A stretch of 20,202 nucleotides of DNA from the NCBI GenBank assembly GCA_003132905.1, contig PKZC01000114.1, forward strand, positions 12,928-33,129, in the 5' to 3' direction. Under the pieces are notes generated by a model that saw only the letters and a program-made list of their open reading frames with translations, made no database searches and was not told the DNA's origin. The position numbers were made by a program, and so were the translations under genes. Below, piece after piece: positions 13,014 to 20,202 of this stretch. Within the stretch, counting starts at the first letter, position 1; every line of letters begins with the position of its first letter. The stretch is from Bryobacterales bacterium. GTDB taxonomy: Bacteria > Acidobacteriota > Terriglobia > Bryobacterales > Bryobacteraceae.

Positions 13014-15896
13014 CTAGCGGTCGTCCAATGAGGCGGGAAGCTTTTGGGATCTGCTCATCACCCTTTTCCCAATTTCCCTTGCGAACTCGTCCTGCCAGTC
13101 TTTGAAAAGCTCGGGCCGATTCCTTCGCCCCCAGGAGATCAGACGAACCGCCGCGTCCATGTCCTTATTGATTATTGCAAACACCAAATCGCGAGTTTGA
13201 TCTTTATTCTGCTCGACCGCCAAATGGAACTCCAGCATGGTATCCCAATTGGGATCCACGGTCGTCTTCTCGTCGGTGAGGATTGTTCGCCAACGGAGTG
13301 CGAAATATCTCGCCGCAAGGTAAGCTCTGACTCGATCGTGCCGGAACTCCAAGACGTCTCCTCGCTCTACCAAGAGTTTCGCCTTGAGAAGGTCCGCCTT
13401 CACCTCGCCGGGAAGGTAGTCTTTTTCCGGATCGTAGGGTCGCTTCGCCGTCATCATTGTGAATGCCAGCGCGCTAAGAAGGTCTGGCCAATCGCCGTGC
13501 CCTTGATTGGACCAGGCTTCCTTGTCCATTAATGGTCCGAGCACGTAGGCGTAGAGCCCATCAAGATTCGTTGGAAGCATACCTGACGCTTCCCACATCT
13601 CCACGGTCAGCTCCAGTTGCATCGGCACTCGGCAAATTCTATAAATCTCGAGAGTAAACTTCTCCAGCAAGAGCTCGGGATCAAATTTTTGCCGCTGGGT
13701 CTTAGCGTCTATAGCCATCCTTCGTACCAATTCCCTTATCTTGTCGTCCGAGATGGGGCCGCTTAATACCAGCGTGGAGACTCCCCGCAGCTCTTCGGAA
13801 GCGACTTGCGTCGTCAAACAAGAATAACTGTGATTGCGATGCATGTCGGCGAATTGAAGGATAATAAGGCTGGTTTGCTCATTGACTTCATTTAGGCCGT
13901 CAAACAAGAACAGAAACCCACCATAATCCAGCATTACCTCAATGAGCTTTTCGTCTGTCAGGTCGCCATACTTTCGCATGACCGTTCGGACCATCTCGCC
14001 AGGTGTAACGCCATCCGCGATGCTCAGGTCGAGAAACACCGGTACTACGCAACGGAACAGCGGATAAACGGCGCCCTGCGATACACATTGATCTACGAGG
14101 TAAGCAAGAAATGCGGACTTTCCGATTCCTGATTGACCGTGGAGTCCAACTACTTTGTGCTCAGACAGCATCTTGCCGAATTCAGGCGAAGTGAAGCGCG
14201 CGTCTGGAACGACATATCGATTCGTAAAGGACTGAAACCTTGGCTGTCGCGCCAAGGTACGGCAATATCTTCGTAAGATATGTCTCCGCAATGGCCGGAC
14301 AGCCGTGACAAGCAAAGGAACCACACCGAAGGAAACCCAGTTCCTTAGAAATGGATTCATGAGCAACATATGGCAATAGCGGACATATGGGGCGAGCGCT
14401 AGACAGACCAAGCAGAAGCAGATACCTAGAGCGGGAATAAGAACCGAAAGTGCCCACGGCGGAATCACCAAGCCCTCAACAATCTGGACCTGGGGTTGGT
14501 TGCCCCAACTATCCTGTACGGCAATGTTTATCCTTCTCCAGCCAGGTTTCAGTTCAATTAGCGGACCGTCTTGCGACAATATTGTCCAGTTCCGTTGGTC
14601 CTCCTCTTTGTCACGCAGCTTCTTCAAGTCTGAATCGAAGACCAAGGCTATCGGTGCCGCTTGAGAACTGGAGTAGCGCTCTTTCCCGGTTTGCGTGTCA
14701 AGATAACGAATAATGGGGCGGCTTGCGCCTTCGAACCAGACCGCCACCCCCAAGAGCCGCATCACCCCCGGTATTATTCCATCGAGTTCGATCGAGATTC
14801 TGGCGTGTTGATCCTCCCGAAATACATCGAACTCATTCCAAAACCACACCTGGTCGCCGATCGGCACGACAAAAAACGGCCGGCCTGCTATGCCTCCAAA
14901 ACGCACCGCCTGAAAGTCTTTCCGGTCCACTTGGAATACGCCATCAGTTCCGCCAAGCCAGACCAACCCGCCGACAGGCACGATCGAAATGACGCCTGTG
15001 ACGCCTCCCAACCGCACCGTCCGGTTACCCTTTCGTTCAACTCGGAATACGCTCCCGGACCCCTCAAGCCAGACCTCATCCCCGATTTGGACAATCGCGC
15101 TCACTTGGCCTGCGACGCCCTCCAAGCGCACAGCATGTTTGCCCTTCCCGTCAACCCTGAACGCGCCTTCAGTGCCCCCAAGCCACAACTCATCACCGAC
15201 GGGAAGGATTGAATACACTCGGCCTGTGACGCCTGTGAGGCGCACGGCCTGGTTGCTCTTCCGGTCAACTCGGAATACGATTCCGGTGGCCACAAGCCAG
15301 ATATCATTACCCGCAGTCACCATCGAATCCACCCTGCCTTTGACACCTCCCAAGCGCAATGCCTGGTTGCCCTTCCAGGCCACTTTATATGCGCCCTCAG
15401 TGCCCCCAAGCCACACTTCATCACCGACAGGCAGGATCGTATTCACTGCGCCCGTGACGCCTCCCAAGCGCTCAACATGATTACCATTCTGGTTCGCTCG
15501 GAATACGCCGTTAATAGTTCCAAGCCAGACCTCGTCCCTTACCGCCACAATGGCAACGACGCCTGTGACGTTTTGCACGCGCACGGCTTGGCTCCCCGTC
15601 CGGTCCAATCGCAACGCGCCCCTAGAATCCGCAAGCCAGACCTCATTGCCCACCGGCACGATCGAATGCACTTCGCCGTTGACCCCGGTCAAATGCATGG
15701 CCTGGTTACCCGTGCGGTCCACATGGAATACGCCGTTACTTCCTGCGAGCCAAACCTCGTCGCCGATTGCAACGATCGAGTGGACACCGAACGTGCCTCT
15801 GACGGGAACGAGCACCTGCGATCGCGCGGGCGATACTGCCGCAAGATAGATACCGAGAACGACAGCGAATGGCGCGGCGCTTATTGCCGTGGTCAT
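13014..15896 (-). CDS. Membrane-spanning NACHT NTPase with extracytoplasmic propeller-like repeats
   Basis: A 960-aa protein. Residues 1-26 form a signal peptide or anchor (FAVVLGIYLAAVSPARS). About ten repeats of 37-40 residues fill 32-405, each like VTGRVYSILPVGDELWLGG then EGAFRVD, as in two-component-regulator propellers. A Y_Y_Y-like domain spans about 410-475. The main transmembrane helix is at 479-503; 520-534 is weakly hydrophobic. The cytoplasmic part is a NACHT/STAND ATPase: Walker A GLHGQSGIGKS (584-594), Walker B FLFLFDGLNEVNE (661-673) and a winged-helix-like end FRHDRVRAYLAARYF (851-865). It probably senses a ligand outside and oligomerises or signals inside. No separate effector domain is recognised in the C-terminal 100 residues. 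The start at 15896 has a weak ribosome site. The gene is intact. Confidence 0.85.
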   Translation of the reverse strand: MTTAISAAPFAVVLGIYLAAVSPARSQVLVPVRGTFGVHSIVAIGDEVWLAGSNGVFHVDRTGNQAMHLTGVNGEVHSIVPVGNEVWLADSRGALRLDRTGSQAVRVQNVTGVVAIVAVRDEVWLGTINGVFRANQNGNHVERLGGVTGAVNTILPVGDEVWLGGTEGAYKVAWKGNQALRLGGVKGRVDSMVTAGNDIWLVATGIVFRVDRKSNQAVRLTGVTGRVYSILPVGDELWLGGTEGAFRVDGKGKHAVRLEGVAGQVSAIVQIGDEVWLEGSGSVFRVERKGNRTVRLGGVTGVISIVPVGGLVWLGGTDGVFQVDRKDFQAVRFGGIAGRPFFVVPIGDQVWFWNEFDVFREDQHARISIELDGIIPGVMRLLGVAVWFEGASRPIIRYLDTQTGKERYSSSQAAPIALVFDSDLKKLRDKEEDQRNWTILSQDGPLIELKPGWRRINIAVQDSWGNQPQVQIVEGLVIPPWALSVLIPALGICFCLVCLALAPYVRYCHMLLMNPFLRNWVSFGVVPLLVTAVRPLRRHILRRYCRTLARQPRFQSFTNRYVVPDARFTSPEFGKMLSEHKVVGLHGQSGIGKSAFLAYLVDQCVSQGAVYPLFRCVVPVFLDLSIADGVTPGEMVRTVMRKYGDLTDEKLIEVMLDYGGFLFLFDGLNEVNEQTSLIILQFADMHRNHSYSCLTTQVASEELRGVSTLVLSGPISDDKIRELVRRMAIDAKTQRQKFDPELLLEKFTLEIYRICRVPMQLELTVEMWEASGMLPTNLDGLYAYVLGPLMDKEAWSNQGHGDWPDLLSALAFTMMTAKRPYDPEKDYLPGEVKADLLKAKLLVERGDVLEFRHDRVRAYLAARYFALRWRTILTDEKTTVDPNWDTMLEFHLAVEQNKDQTRDLVFAIINKDMDAAVRLISWGRRNRPELFKDWQDEFAREIGKRVMSRSQKLPASLDDR
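14778..15803 (-). repeat. Nine clear ~114-bp coding repeats of the propeller domain
   Basis: Repeat starts fall at residues 32, 72, 110, 147, 185, 223, 261, 299 and 336, with a decayed tenth at 374, giving periods of 37-40 residues. Conserved positions are V-x-G, a hydrophobic pair, VGDEVWL, G-x-F-R-V-D, K-x-N and AVRL-x-G. Near-identical DNA in several units suggests recent expansion or gene conversion. Confidence 0.8.
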
Positions 15897-16052
15897 CGGC
15901 CCAAACTATAGCATGAGCCATTCCCCGCATCGTCACAGAACTCCAGAAACAGAGCTCCAGAAACTGTTTGCTGAGTAGCGCGTTGGTTGACTGGTCAGGG
16001 AGATCGGATCGCGCGCTTGTGATGCCGGTGGCTGCCCGATCAGCCGTTTTGA

Positions 16053-16298
16053 AGCTCAAGTCCAGTTTTCGATCCCGTAATAGTCCAGGCGCCGCAAAGG
16101 CGCCTGGAGGCTCCACTCGAATTTCGCGACTCCACGATTGTCAAGTATGCACTGGACCACATTTCTTACATCGCCCAGTTCCACGATCCAATGCGGGAGC
16201 GGACCGGTCACCGTCATGCCCTAACGGAGGTGCTTACAAGCCAGTACTGCGCCTTATCAGACGACTTGATGAGCCGGGATTCACCAAAACGCTCCTAG
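16053..16298 (+). pseudogene. Possible gene remnant, unidentified
   Basis: An 81-codon frame without a standard start lies between stops at 16050 and 16296. Its product includes LEAPLEFRDSTIVKYALDHI, then SYIAQFHDPMRERTGHRHAL and TEVLTSQYCALSDDLMSRDS, which reads like a real helical protein. With no start codon upstream of Met residues in the middle, it is likely the 3' end of a truncated gene. It could also be a chance open frame in GC-rich DNA. Confidence 0.3.
16084..16108. other. Strong 10-bp stem hairpin
   Basis: TCCAGGCGCC (16084-16093) and GGCGCCTGGA (16099-16108) are perfect complements around a 5-base GCAAA loop. No T-run follows on either side. It may be a REP-like element or a transcript-stabilising or stopping hairpin. 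It lies upstream of the NACHT gene. Confidence 0.55.
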
Positions 16299-16393
16299 GA
16301 GCCTGTCCGAGTATTCTCCAACCTGACGGGTCCAAACGGAACAGAACCGGTACATAATGTTTTATGCCGAAGGGCTACCGGACCTACCTTTGG

Positions 16394-17265
16394 TCAACCC
16401 CCATTTTGGAGTCCAGGTTTTAAGTTACCGTTCTGCTGCGATGACGGCATGAAGGAAGGGGCCGGAGCGCAAGCGGAGGCCCCTTCCTTCATGCTGGCCA
16501 GCGGCGCCGGCGGCTTATATCCCAGCGATGAATGCGGCGGACGTGGTTGTAAAGATGCCGCCATTGCGCGGTCAGCACTTCGGCTTCTTTCAGCGTGTAA
16601 AACACTTCCCCGTTTAAAAATTCGTCCCGGAACCTGCCGTTGAAGCTTTCGTTGTAGCCGTTCTCCCACGGAGAGCCGGGCTCAATGTACAGGGTTTTGA
16701 CGCCCAGCTTCGGCAGCCAGTCCTGAATGGACTTCGCCGTAAACTCCGACCCGTTGTCGGAGCGGAGGTGACCCGGAATGCCGCGCGTGATAAACAGGTC
16801 CGTCAGCACGTCCATGACGTCGTCCGCGCCCAGCCGGTAATTCACGCGCAGCGCCAGGCATTCGCGGCTGTATTCATCAACAACGGTCAGGAACCGTATC
16901 TTCGTGCCGCAGGCCAGCCGCTCGGCAACAAAATCATAGGCCCAGACATGATCCTTCCAGCACGGCCGCAGCCGGATGCATGACCCGTCATTCAGGTAAA
17001 GGCGACCACGTTTCTTCTGTCTTTGCGGCACTTTCAGGGCTTCCCGCCGCCAGATCCGCTCCACCCGCTTGTGATTGACCCGCCAGCCTTCGATCCGCAA
17101 CAGCGCCGTGATCCGCTTGTAGCCGTAGCGCCCGTACCTTGTCGCCAGCCGGATAATGTCTTTCGTCAGGGATTCTTCGTCATCCGGTCTTTTGACAGGC
17201 TTTCTGAACGCCCCGCGGCTCTGCCCCAGGGCGCGGCATACTTCCCTCTCCGAATATCCCAGCAC
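16394..17265 (-). pseudogene. IS3 transposase OrfB (rve integrase domain), frameshifted near the C-terminus
   Basis: OrfB supplies the DDE catalytic core. Visible are the HTH_21 region ([20 protein letters not shown]), first Asp in [10 protein letters not shown], second Asp in LRSDNGSEF and Glu in [16 protein letters not shown], all in frame. Near 16540 the frame reads [13 protein letters not shown] and stops at 16489. The alternative frame gives [14 protein letters not shown] and ends at 16394. The expected YN-x-x-RPHSSLGY is restored by adding one C to a CC run, so a single-base deletion removed the normal end. The nominal start is GTG 17265. In the active element OrfAB is made by -1 frameshifting from orfA near AAGTTCTGA (17307-17317), entering [15 protein letters not shown]. 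Confidence 0.85.
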
Positions 17266-17309
17266 CTGTTGCGCATGAATGACCGCTTCGCGCCGCCGCT
17301 TCGGAGAGG

Positions 17310-17588
17310 TCAGAACTTTCCCTTCGATACTTCCTTTAAAATCTGGTTGTCCACCGTCAGATCGGCCACCGCCCGCTTCAGCCGCGCATTCTCGACTTCC
17401 AGTTCCTTCATGCGCTTCGCCTGATCCAGCTTCAGCCCGCCGTATTCCTGCCGCCAGCGGTAATACGTGTTTTTCGTTACCGCAATCTCCCGGACAACCT
17501 CGTCCACAGACCGGCCCTGGCCCAACATCACCTCAGCCTGCCGTAGCTTCCCGATGATCTGCTCCGTCGTATGCGTCTTTCTTGCCAT
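17310..17588 (-). CDS. IS3 transposase OrfA (HTH protein)
   Basis: A 92-aa protein beginning [20 protein letters not shown], the standard IS3 OrfA with a transposase_8 helix-turn-helix ([27 protein letters not shown]) and a leucine zipper ([20 protein letters not shown]). It ends [12 protein letters not shown]. It binds the element ends and, after -1 frameshifting, forms the N-terminus of the OrfAB transposase. It is intact. OrfA alone usually inhibits transposition. Confidence 0.92.
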   Translation of the reverse strand: MARKTHTTEQIIGKLRQAEVMLGQGRSVDEVVREIAVTKNTYYRWRQEYGGLKLDQAKRMKELEVENARLKRAVADLTVDNQILKEVSKGKF

Positions 17589-17730
17589 GCAAAAGCCCTC
17601 CTATAAAGAACCACTCATGGATAGCAAAATCACTATCCAAACTGGACTCCTTTATAGGGGGCGGCTCAAAACTACTTCACTCGTGAAGACCTTGGCAGCC
17701 CTGCTGGCGGTTTACGTGGCGGCCAGGCTA

Positions 17731-18056
17731 ACCCTGCGGAACGAAAGTGTTGATCATCGGAATCCCGCTGACGAGGGTCTGGATGATCCGGAAATCTTCG
17801 TTGTCCGCGCCTTCATGCAGCCCGTGAACCACTCTTTCCGATGGCGTGCGGGTCAGCGTGGCGACGCCGTTATAGGCCTTCATCCCGCGAAAGGACGCGT
17901 GGTATCCGGCGTCGCCAATTGCATCGACGGGAAAATCCTGATCCTGGATCTTGGTTTCCTGTAAGTACATCACATCGGGTTTGTGCGCGGCGAGCCAGTC
18001 GAGCACGATCGGCGGCGGCGGCGGATGGAGTTCGCGTTGTAGGTGGTGATCTTCAT
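17731..18056 (-). pseudogene. xthA: Truncated and frameshifted exodeoxyribonuclease III (xthA) fragment
   Basis: Exodeoxyribonuclease III/AP endonuclease is normally about 260 aa. Here ATG 18056 starts MKITTYNANSIR, then a one-base deletion around 18016 (a CCTGCCG expected, CCGCCG seen) shifts frame. The correct frame resumes as VLDWLAAHKPDVMYLQETKI, with the metal-binding Glu in LQETK, and continues to NTFVPQG before stopping at 17728. The C-terminal 60 percent, with the catalytic Asp and His residues, is missing. The break lies 62 bp from the right end of IS3. It is a non-functional relic; a functional copy must exist elsewhere. Confidence 0.85.
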
Positions 18057-18102
18057 CGTGACGGGATGCTCAGCATTGCTTGATTATCCCGCGTGTTCGC
18101 GG

Positions 18103-18925
18103 ATGACCAACGCTCGTGATCTACTAACTGTTGTCATGGTCGCGCTGCAGAATTACGTCGTTCTCGCCTATCCGGAACAGGTCAAACACCCTGAAAAAGG
18201 CGCACGTCATCAGGAGTTCCGCGATGGCCATGCGGCAATGTTCCTAACCGAGCTTCTGAAACCGATGAGTTGCCGAGGTATCTTTTTTAATGAGCCCTAC
18301 CCTGAATCCGTCAGTATGGAGGAACAGAGGCTGGACATCATGGCCAACCTAAAAGGAACTCCTTTACTAGTGCTCTCAACCCGTCCCCCGATGCATGACC
18401 CAACACGATCCAGTATTTCCCGGCGGATCGGCGGCGCGCCAGGCGGACCCAAGAAGATCGTTCGCAGAAGCGGAAACTGGCTCGAACAGGAGGTATTCAA
18501 ACGGCTTACGGCGGTCTTCTCAAAGTGCGCGCGTGACGAGATAGTGTTCGATAAATCCTTGTCATCTACTGGCGCGCAGAGTTTGTCGTTCGGGCGGGGC
18601 GACGACGCCAGCGTGGACGGCGACTCCAAATGGACCCCTTGTTTTCTCATCTACGTCCGCAAACTGTGGGCTGGAGGTCCAGACCTGTTCTGCTCCTTCG
18701 GCATTGTCTGGACCTATGACCTTGGTGTGGTCTTATCTGCTCGCCACTCGTGCTGACGTCCGCCACGAAGTCGGTCTTACCGGTGGTGTGAGGCGCGCGT
18801 TCAACCCGAGAAAGTCCCGTTTCATCGTTGCCGGCGTTTACAGTCCCGTCATTGATCGCGACGCAAAGTGGCTGAAGTTCGCCGATGAGTGGGTGGTCAA
18901 GCGGAGACTCGACTATGTCTTTTAA
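18103..18925 (+). pseudogene. Unidentified gene broken by a one-base frameshift
   Basis: The first part (ATG 18103, MTNARDLLTVVMVALQNYVV) runs 200 codons to FCSFG near 18702. The protein then continues in the next frame as LSGPMTLVWSYLLATR and ends at 18925 (RRLDYVF). One extra A at about 18703 explains the shift. Joined, it gives about 273 residues. Motif-like parts are VKHPEKGARHQEFRDGHAAM, FNEPYPESVSMEEQRLDIMA and KWTPCFLIYVRKLWAGGPDL. The joined C-terminus reads as a coherent fold around GPMTLVWSYLLATR. Family and function are not recognised. It may be real decay or a sequence error. An alternative upstream start is at 18043. Confidence 0.6.
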
Positions 18926-19277
18926 TTGCGGGGATCAGCCATCTTCCGGGATGCCCGAATCCGCGACGCGATAGTTTGATCGCTGGCCGGTGGCTTTCTT
19001 GCAGATTTTCGGCCCGAAATATACAACGGCTTTGTATTGAATTTGGTCGCAACTGGAGTAACGATAGAACATGCAGCCCGCCGAGGACTTGTGAGGCTGG
19101 ACATGATCGTGGCGGAAGGCGCCGCGCGCTAATTCATGTTTGTGGTGCCGGGCAATCAAGATTACGTACACGCGGCCATCTCGGTCGCTCGGGTGGTCGG
19201 CGATAAGTTATCTCGCCATGGACCAGTTACACCGTGAGTCACATTGCGTACAAGCGCAATGCGCCGAGGGAGGCGAA
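18926..19277 (+). other. Coding-like but stop-interrupted stretch
   Basis: No intact gene. In one plus-strand frame the pieces AIFRDARIRDAIV, SLAGGFLADFRPEIYNGFVL, VATGVTIEHAARRGLVRLDM and MFVVPGNQDYVHAAISVARV follow one another, separated by stops at 18977, about 19130 and 19235. They look protein-like and continue the frame of the gene ending at 18925. It may be a degraded gene or chance. GGGAGG at 19268-19273 is the ribosome site of the next gene. Confidence 0.3.
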
Positions 19278-20021
19278 ATGACACGTCAACAGCTCGGGCG
19301 GTTAGATAATTCGAGCCGCCTGTCATCACTGATGGATGGAACGATCTATGAACTCCACGATTTGCGTTTCAGGCCGCCGAGACTGCTTACATCCCTGGCG
19401 CAGAGTGATTCACTGGTTCTCAAAGTGCCTTCGAGCGACCTGCTTGAAACTTATCAACGATTTGTCCTGCGAGGGGAGATTCCCGCGCCAGGCACCGATC
19501 CCGGCGCCCGCCGCGCCGAGGACCAGGAGAAGGACGTCGATGGCTTGCGGGCTCGGTTCCCTGAACTTGGGGTGAATATTGCCGGCAAAGCGGAGAGTGC
19601 GCATCTTCTCATGATTCATAAGCTTCAATACCTACGGCTGTGCAAATCGGATCTTATTCGAATTCCTGAGTCACGGTTTGTGTTTGTTGAGAGGCGCTGG
19701 TTGCTGTTCAAAACATATATCGTTCCGGCGATCGTGCAGGAGAGGATCACTGGAGTGTCCTTGCTCGAAATGGTTAACAGCGACAGTACTGGGATCAGGC
19801 AAGAGTATGTCGAATTCCTACCGCGGATCAATCCAAGGCTTCGCGCGTTGCTCGCGTCCGATCTGTGCAACCACCTTAACTGGTTCATCGCCAATTTCCT
19901 ATACGATGCGACGACCGATGTGCTGTGGTACGTGGACTCGAAACCTTCCTGCCTGTTCGGCAAGCGAGGCAACGACCAGAACATCGACGGCCTGCAGAGC
20001 GTTTTTTTCGCTTACTGCTAG
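19278..20021 (+). CDS. Uncharacterised protein with a degenerate kinase-like layout
   Basis: A 247-aa protein starting MTRQQLGRLDNSSRLSSLMD. The ATG at 19278 has GGGAGG five bases upstream; longer in-frame starts to 19140 are less likely. The order of motifs recalls protein-kinase-like/phosphotransferase folds: Lys49 in LVLKVPSS (beta-3 Lys), hinge-like AIVQERITGVSLLEM (151-165), catalytic-loop-like HLNWFIANFLYD (199-210) and Asp220 in WYVDSKPS at the metal-binding position. The loop Asp is Asn201, so it may be a pseudokinase or atypical kinase. This is inference from spacing alone. No signal peptide or membrane helix. Upstream neighbours are broken genes. Confidence 0.65.
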   Translation: MTRQQLGRLDNSSRLSSLMDGTIYELHDLRFRPPRLLTSLAQSDSLVLKVPSSDLLETYQRFVLRGEIPAPGTDPGARRAEDQEKDVDGLRARFPELGVNIAGKAESAHLLMIHKLQYLRLCKSDLIRIPESRFVFVERRWLLFKTYIVPAIVQERITGVSLLEMVNSDSTGIRQEYVEFLPRINPRLRALLASDLCNHLNWFIANFLYDATTDVLWYVDSKPSCLFGKRGNDQNIDGLQSVFFAYC

Positions 20022-20202
20022 GCTCTATCAAGGTTTCATGGCTCTAGGCTGCATAGTTTCTAACGCGAGGAATCTGTGCCCGCGCCAGAAAGCATCTGCG
20101 GTCGGCGTCTTACGTCTTACCATTCGACGCATCTCCACGCTACGATCCCCTCTCCCAGTTTTCTGGCCCGTCCGCAGTCGCGTGGCGTCAGATGCCGACG
20201 AC
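20022..20202. other. Right edge, gene not resolved
   Basis: Two frames are open to the edge: minus from the edge to a stop at 20028 (product ending FWRGHRFLALETMQPRAMKP), and plus from ATG 20038 (MALGCIVSNARNLCPRQKAS). Neither can be chosen without sequence beyond the window. Confidence 0.25.

Larger units (their letters stand above)
15897..16390. other. Upstream region of the NACHT gene, with a coding-like fragment
   Basis: These 494 bases lie between the NACHT start and IS3. A plus-strand frame (16053-16298) is described separately, together with a strong hairpin at 16084-16108. The promoter of the NACHT gene should lie in the first 100-150 bases, but no consensus -35/-10 pair is clear. 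Confidence 0.35.
16391..17668 (-). mobile_element. IS3-family insertion sequence
   Basis: A 1278-bp element with orfA and orfB on the minus strand. The left end reads TGGTCAACCCCC (16391) followed by GGAGTCCAG. The right end, read inward on the minus strand from 17668, is TGAGCCGCCCCC followed by GGAGTCCAG. Both start with TG as IS3-family ends do, and the shared CCCCC and GGAGTCCAG blocks make imperfect inverted repeats of about 30 bp. No 3-4 bp target duplication is seen (flanks CTT and AAA), so a flank has probably been rearranged. orfB has a one-base deletion near its end. Confidence 0.85.

Noticed and set aside
14778..15803. CRISPR-like regular repeats of about 114 bp
   Set aside because: The period matches protein repeats in an intact reading frame, and units are diverged along their whole length rather than identical repeats with unique spacers.
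14661..15849. Several plus-strand frames rich in repeats opposite the propeller region
   Set aside because: Their repetitiveness only mirrors the coding repeats of the minus-strand gene.
16407..17650. Shorter IS3 boundaries based only on GGAGTCCAG
   Set aside because: The TG-starting, CCCCC-containing outer repeats at 16391 and 17668 fit the family better, and the orfB end reaches 16394.

Overview
The window looks like an accessory island from a GC-rich Gram-negative bacterium, most likely an alphaproteobacterium. This is inferred from the style of the IS66 proteins, the short integrase, the XthA fragment and the tandem coiled-coil proteins, as no rRNA, tRNA or core gene is present to fix the taxon. 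Mobile elements, broken genes, a toxin-antitoxin pair and large lineage-specific genes dominate.

Left part (1-6400): the 5' end of a minus-strand gene, then a 537-aa four-helix membrane protein (323-1936). Next comes a minus-strand higB/higA-type toxin-antitoxin operon (2122-2824) with a near-consensus promoter that overlaps the toxin start. A complete IS66 element follows (2973-5859), with imperfect terminal inverted repeats and a perfect 8-bp target duplication (GATGCTGT). It carries tnpA, tnpB, a frameshifted tnpC and a 72-aa passenger gene. It has inserted into the second of two tandem small coiled-coil genes. The severed last codons of that gene can be recognised on the far side of the element, next to a fossil of a second antitoxin gene.

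Middle part (6500-12650): a 308-aa hydrophilic coiled-coil protein, a 153-bp MITE-like repeat with 17-bp perfect terminal inverted repeats, a small exported protein, and a compact tyrosine recombinase. These are followed by two divergent uncharacterised genes with hydrophobic segments (8757-9803 and 9895-10641). After a 630-bp gene-poor stretch comes a protein with a C-terminal Ymh/TIGR02391-like domain carrying an RNPRAH motif of HEPN ribonuclease type, then a small AT-hook protein. Recombinase, toxin-antitoxin pair, HEPN-like protein and STAND NTPase together resemble a defence or mobile-gene island, but this is inference.

Right part (13014-20202): the most striking gene is a 960-aa protein (13014-15896, minus). 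It has a signal peptide, about ten 38-residue propeller-like repeats, a Y_Y_Y-like linker, a transmembrane helix and a NACHT-type NTPase. This reads as a membrane-spanning STAND sensor with an outside propeller and an inside ATPase. Beyond it lie a coding-like fragment and an IS3-family element (16391-17668) whose orfB has a one-base deletion. Then come a truncated and frameshifted xthA fragment, a frameshifted gene of unknown function (18103-18925), and a protein with a kinase-like layout in which the catalytic-loop Asp appears replaced by Asn (19278-20021).

At least four genes carry single-base-type frameshifts, so the region is either decaying or contains sequence errors. The intact 2.9-kb NACHT gene argues against a uniformly high error rate.
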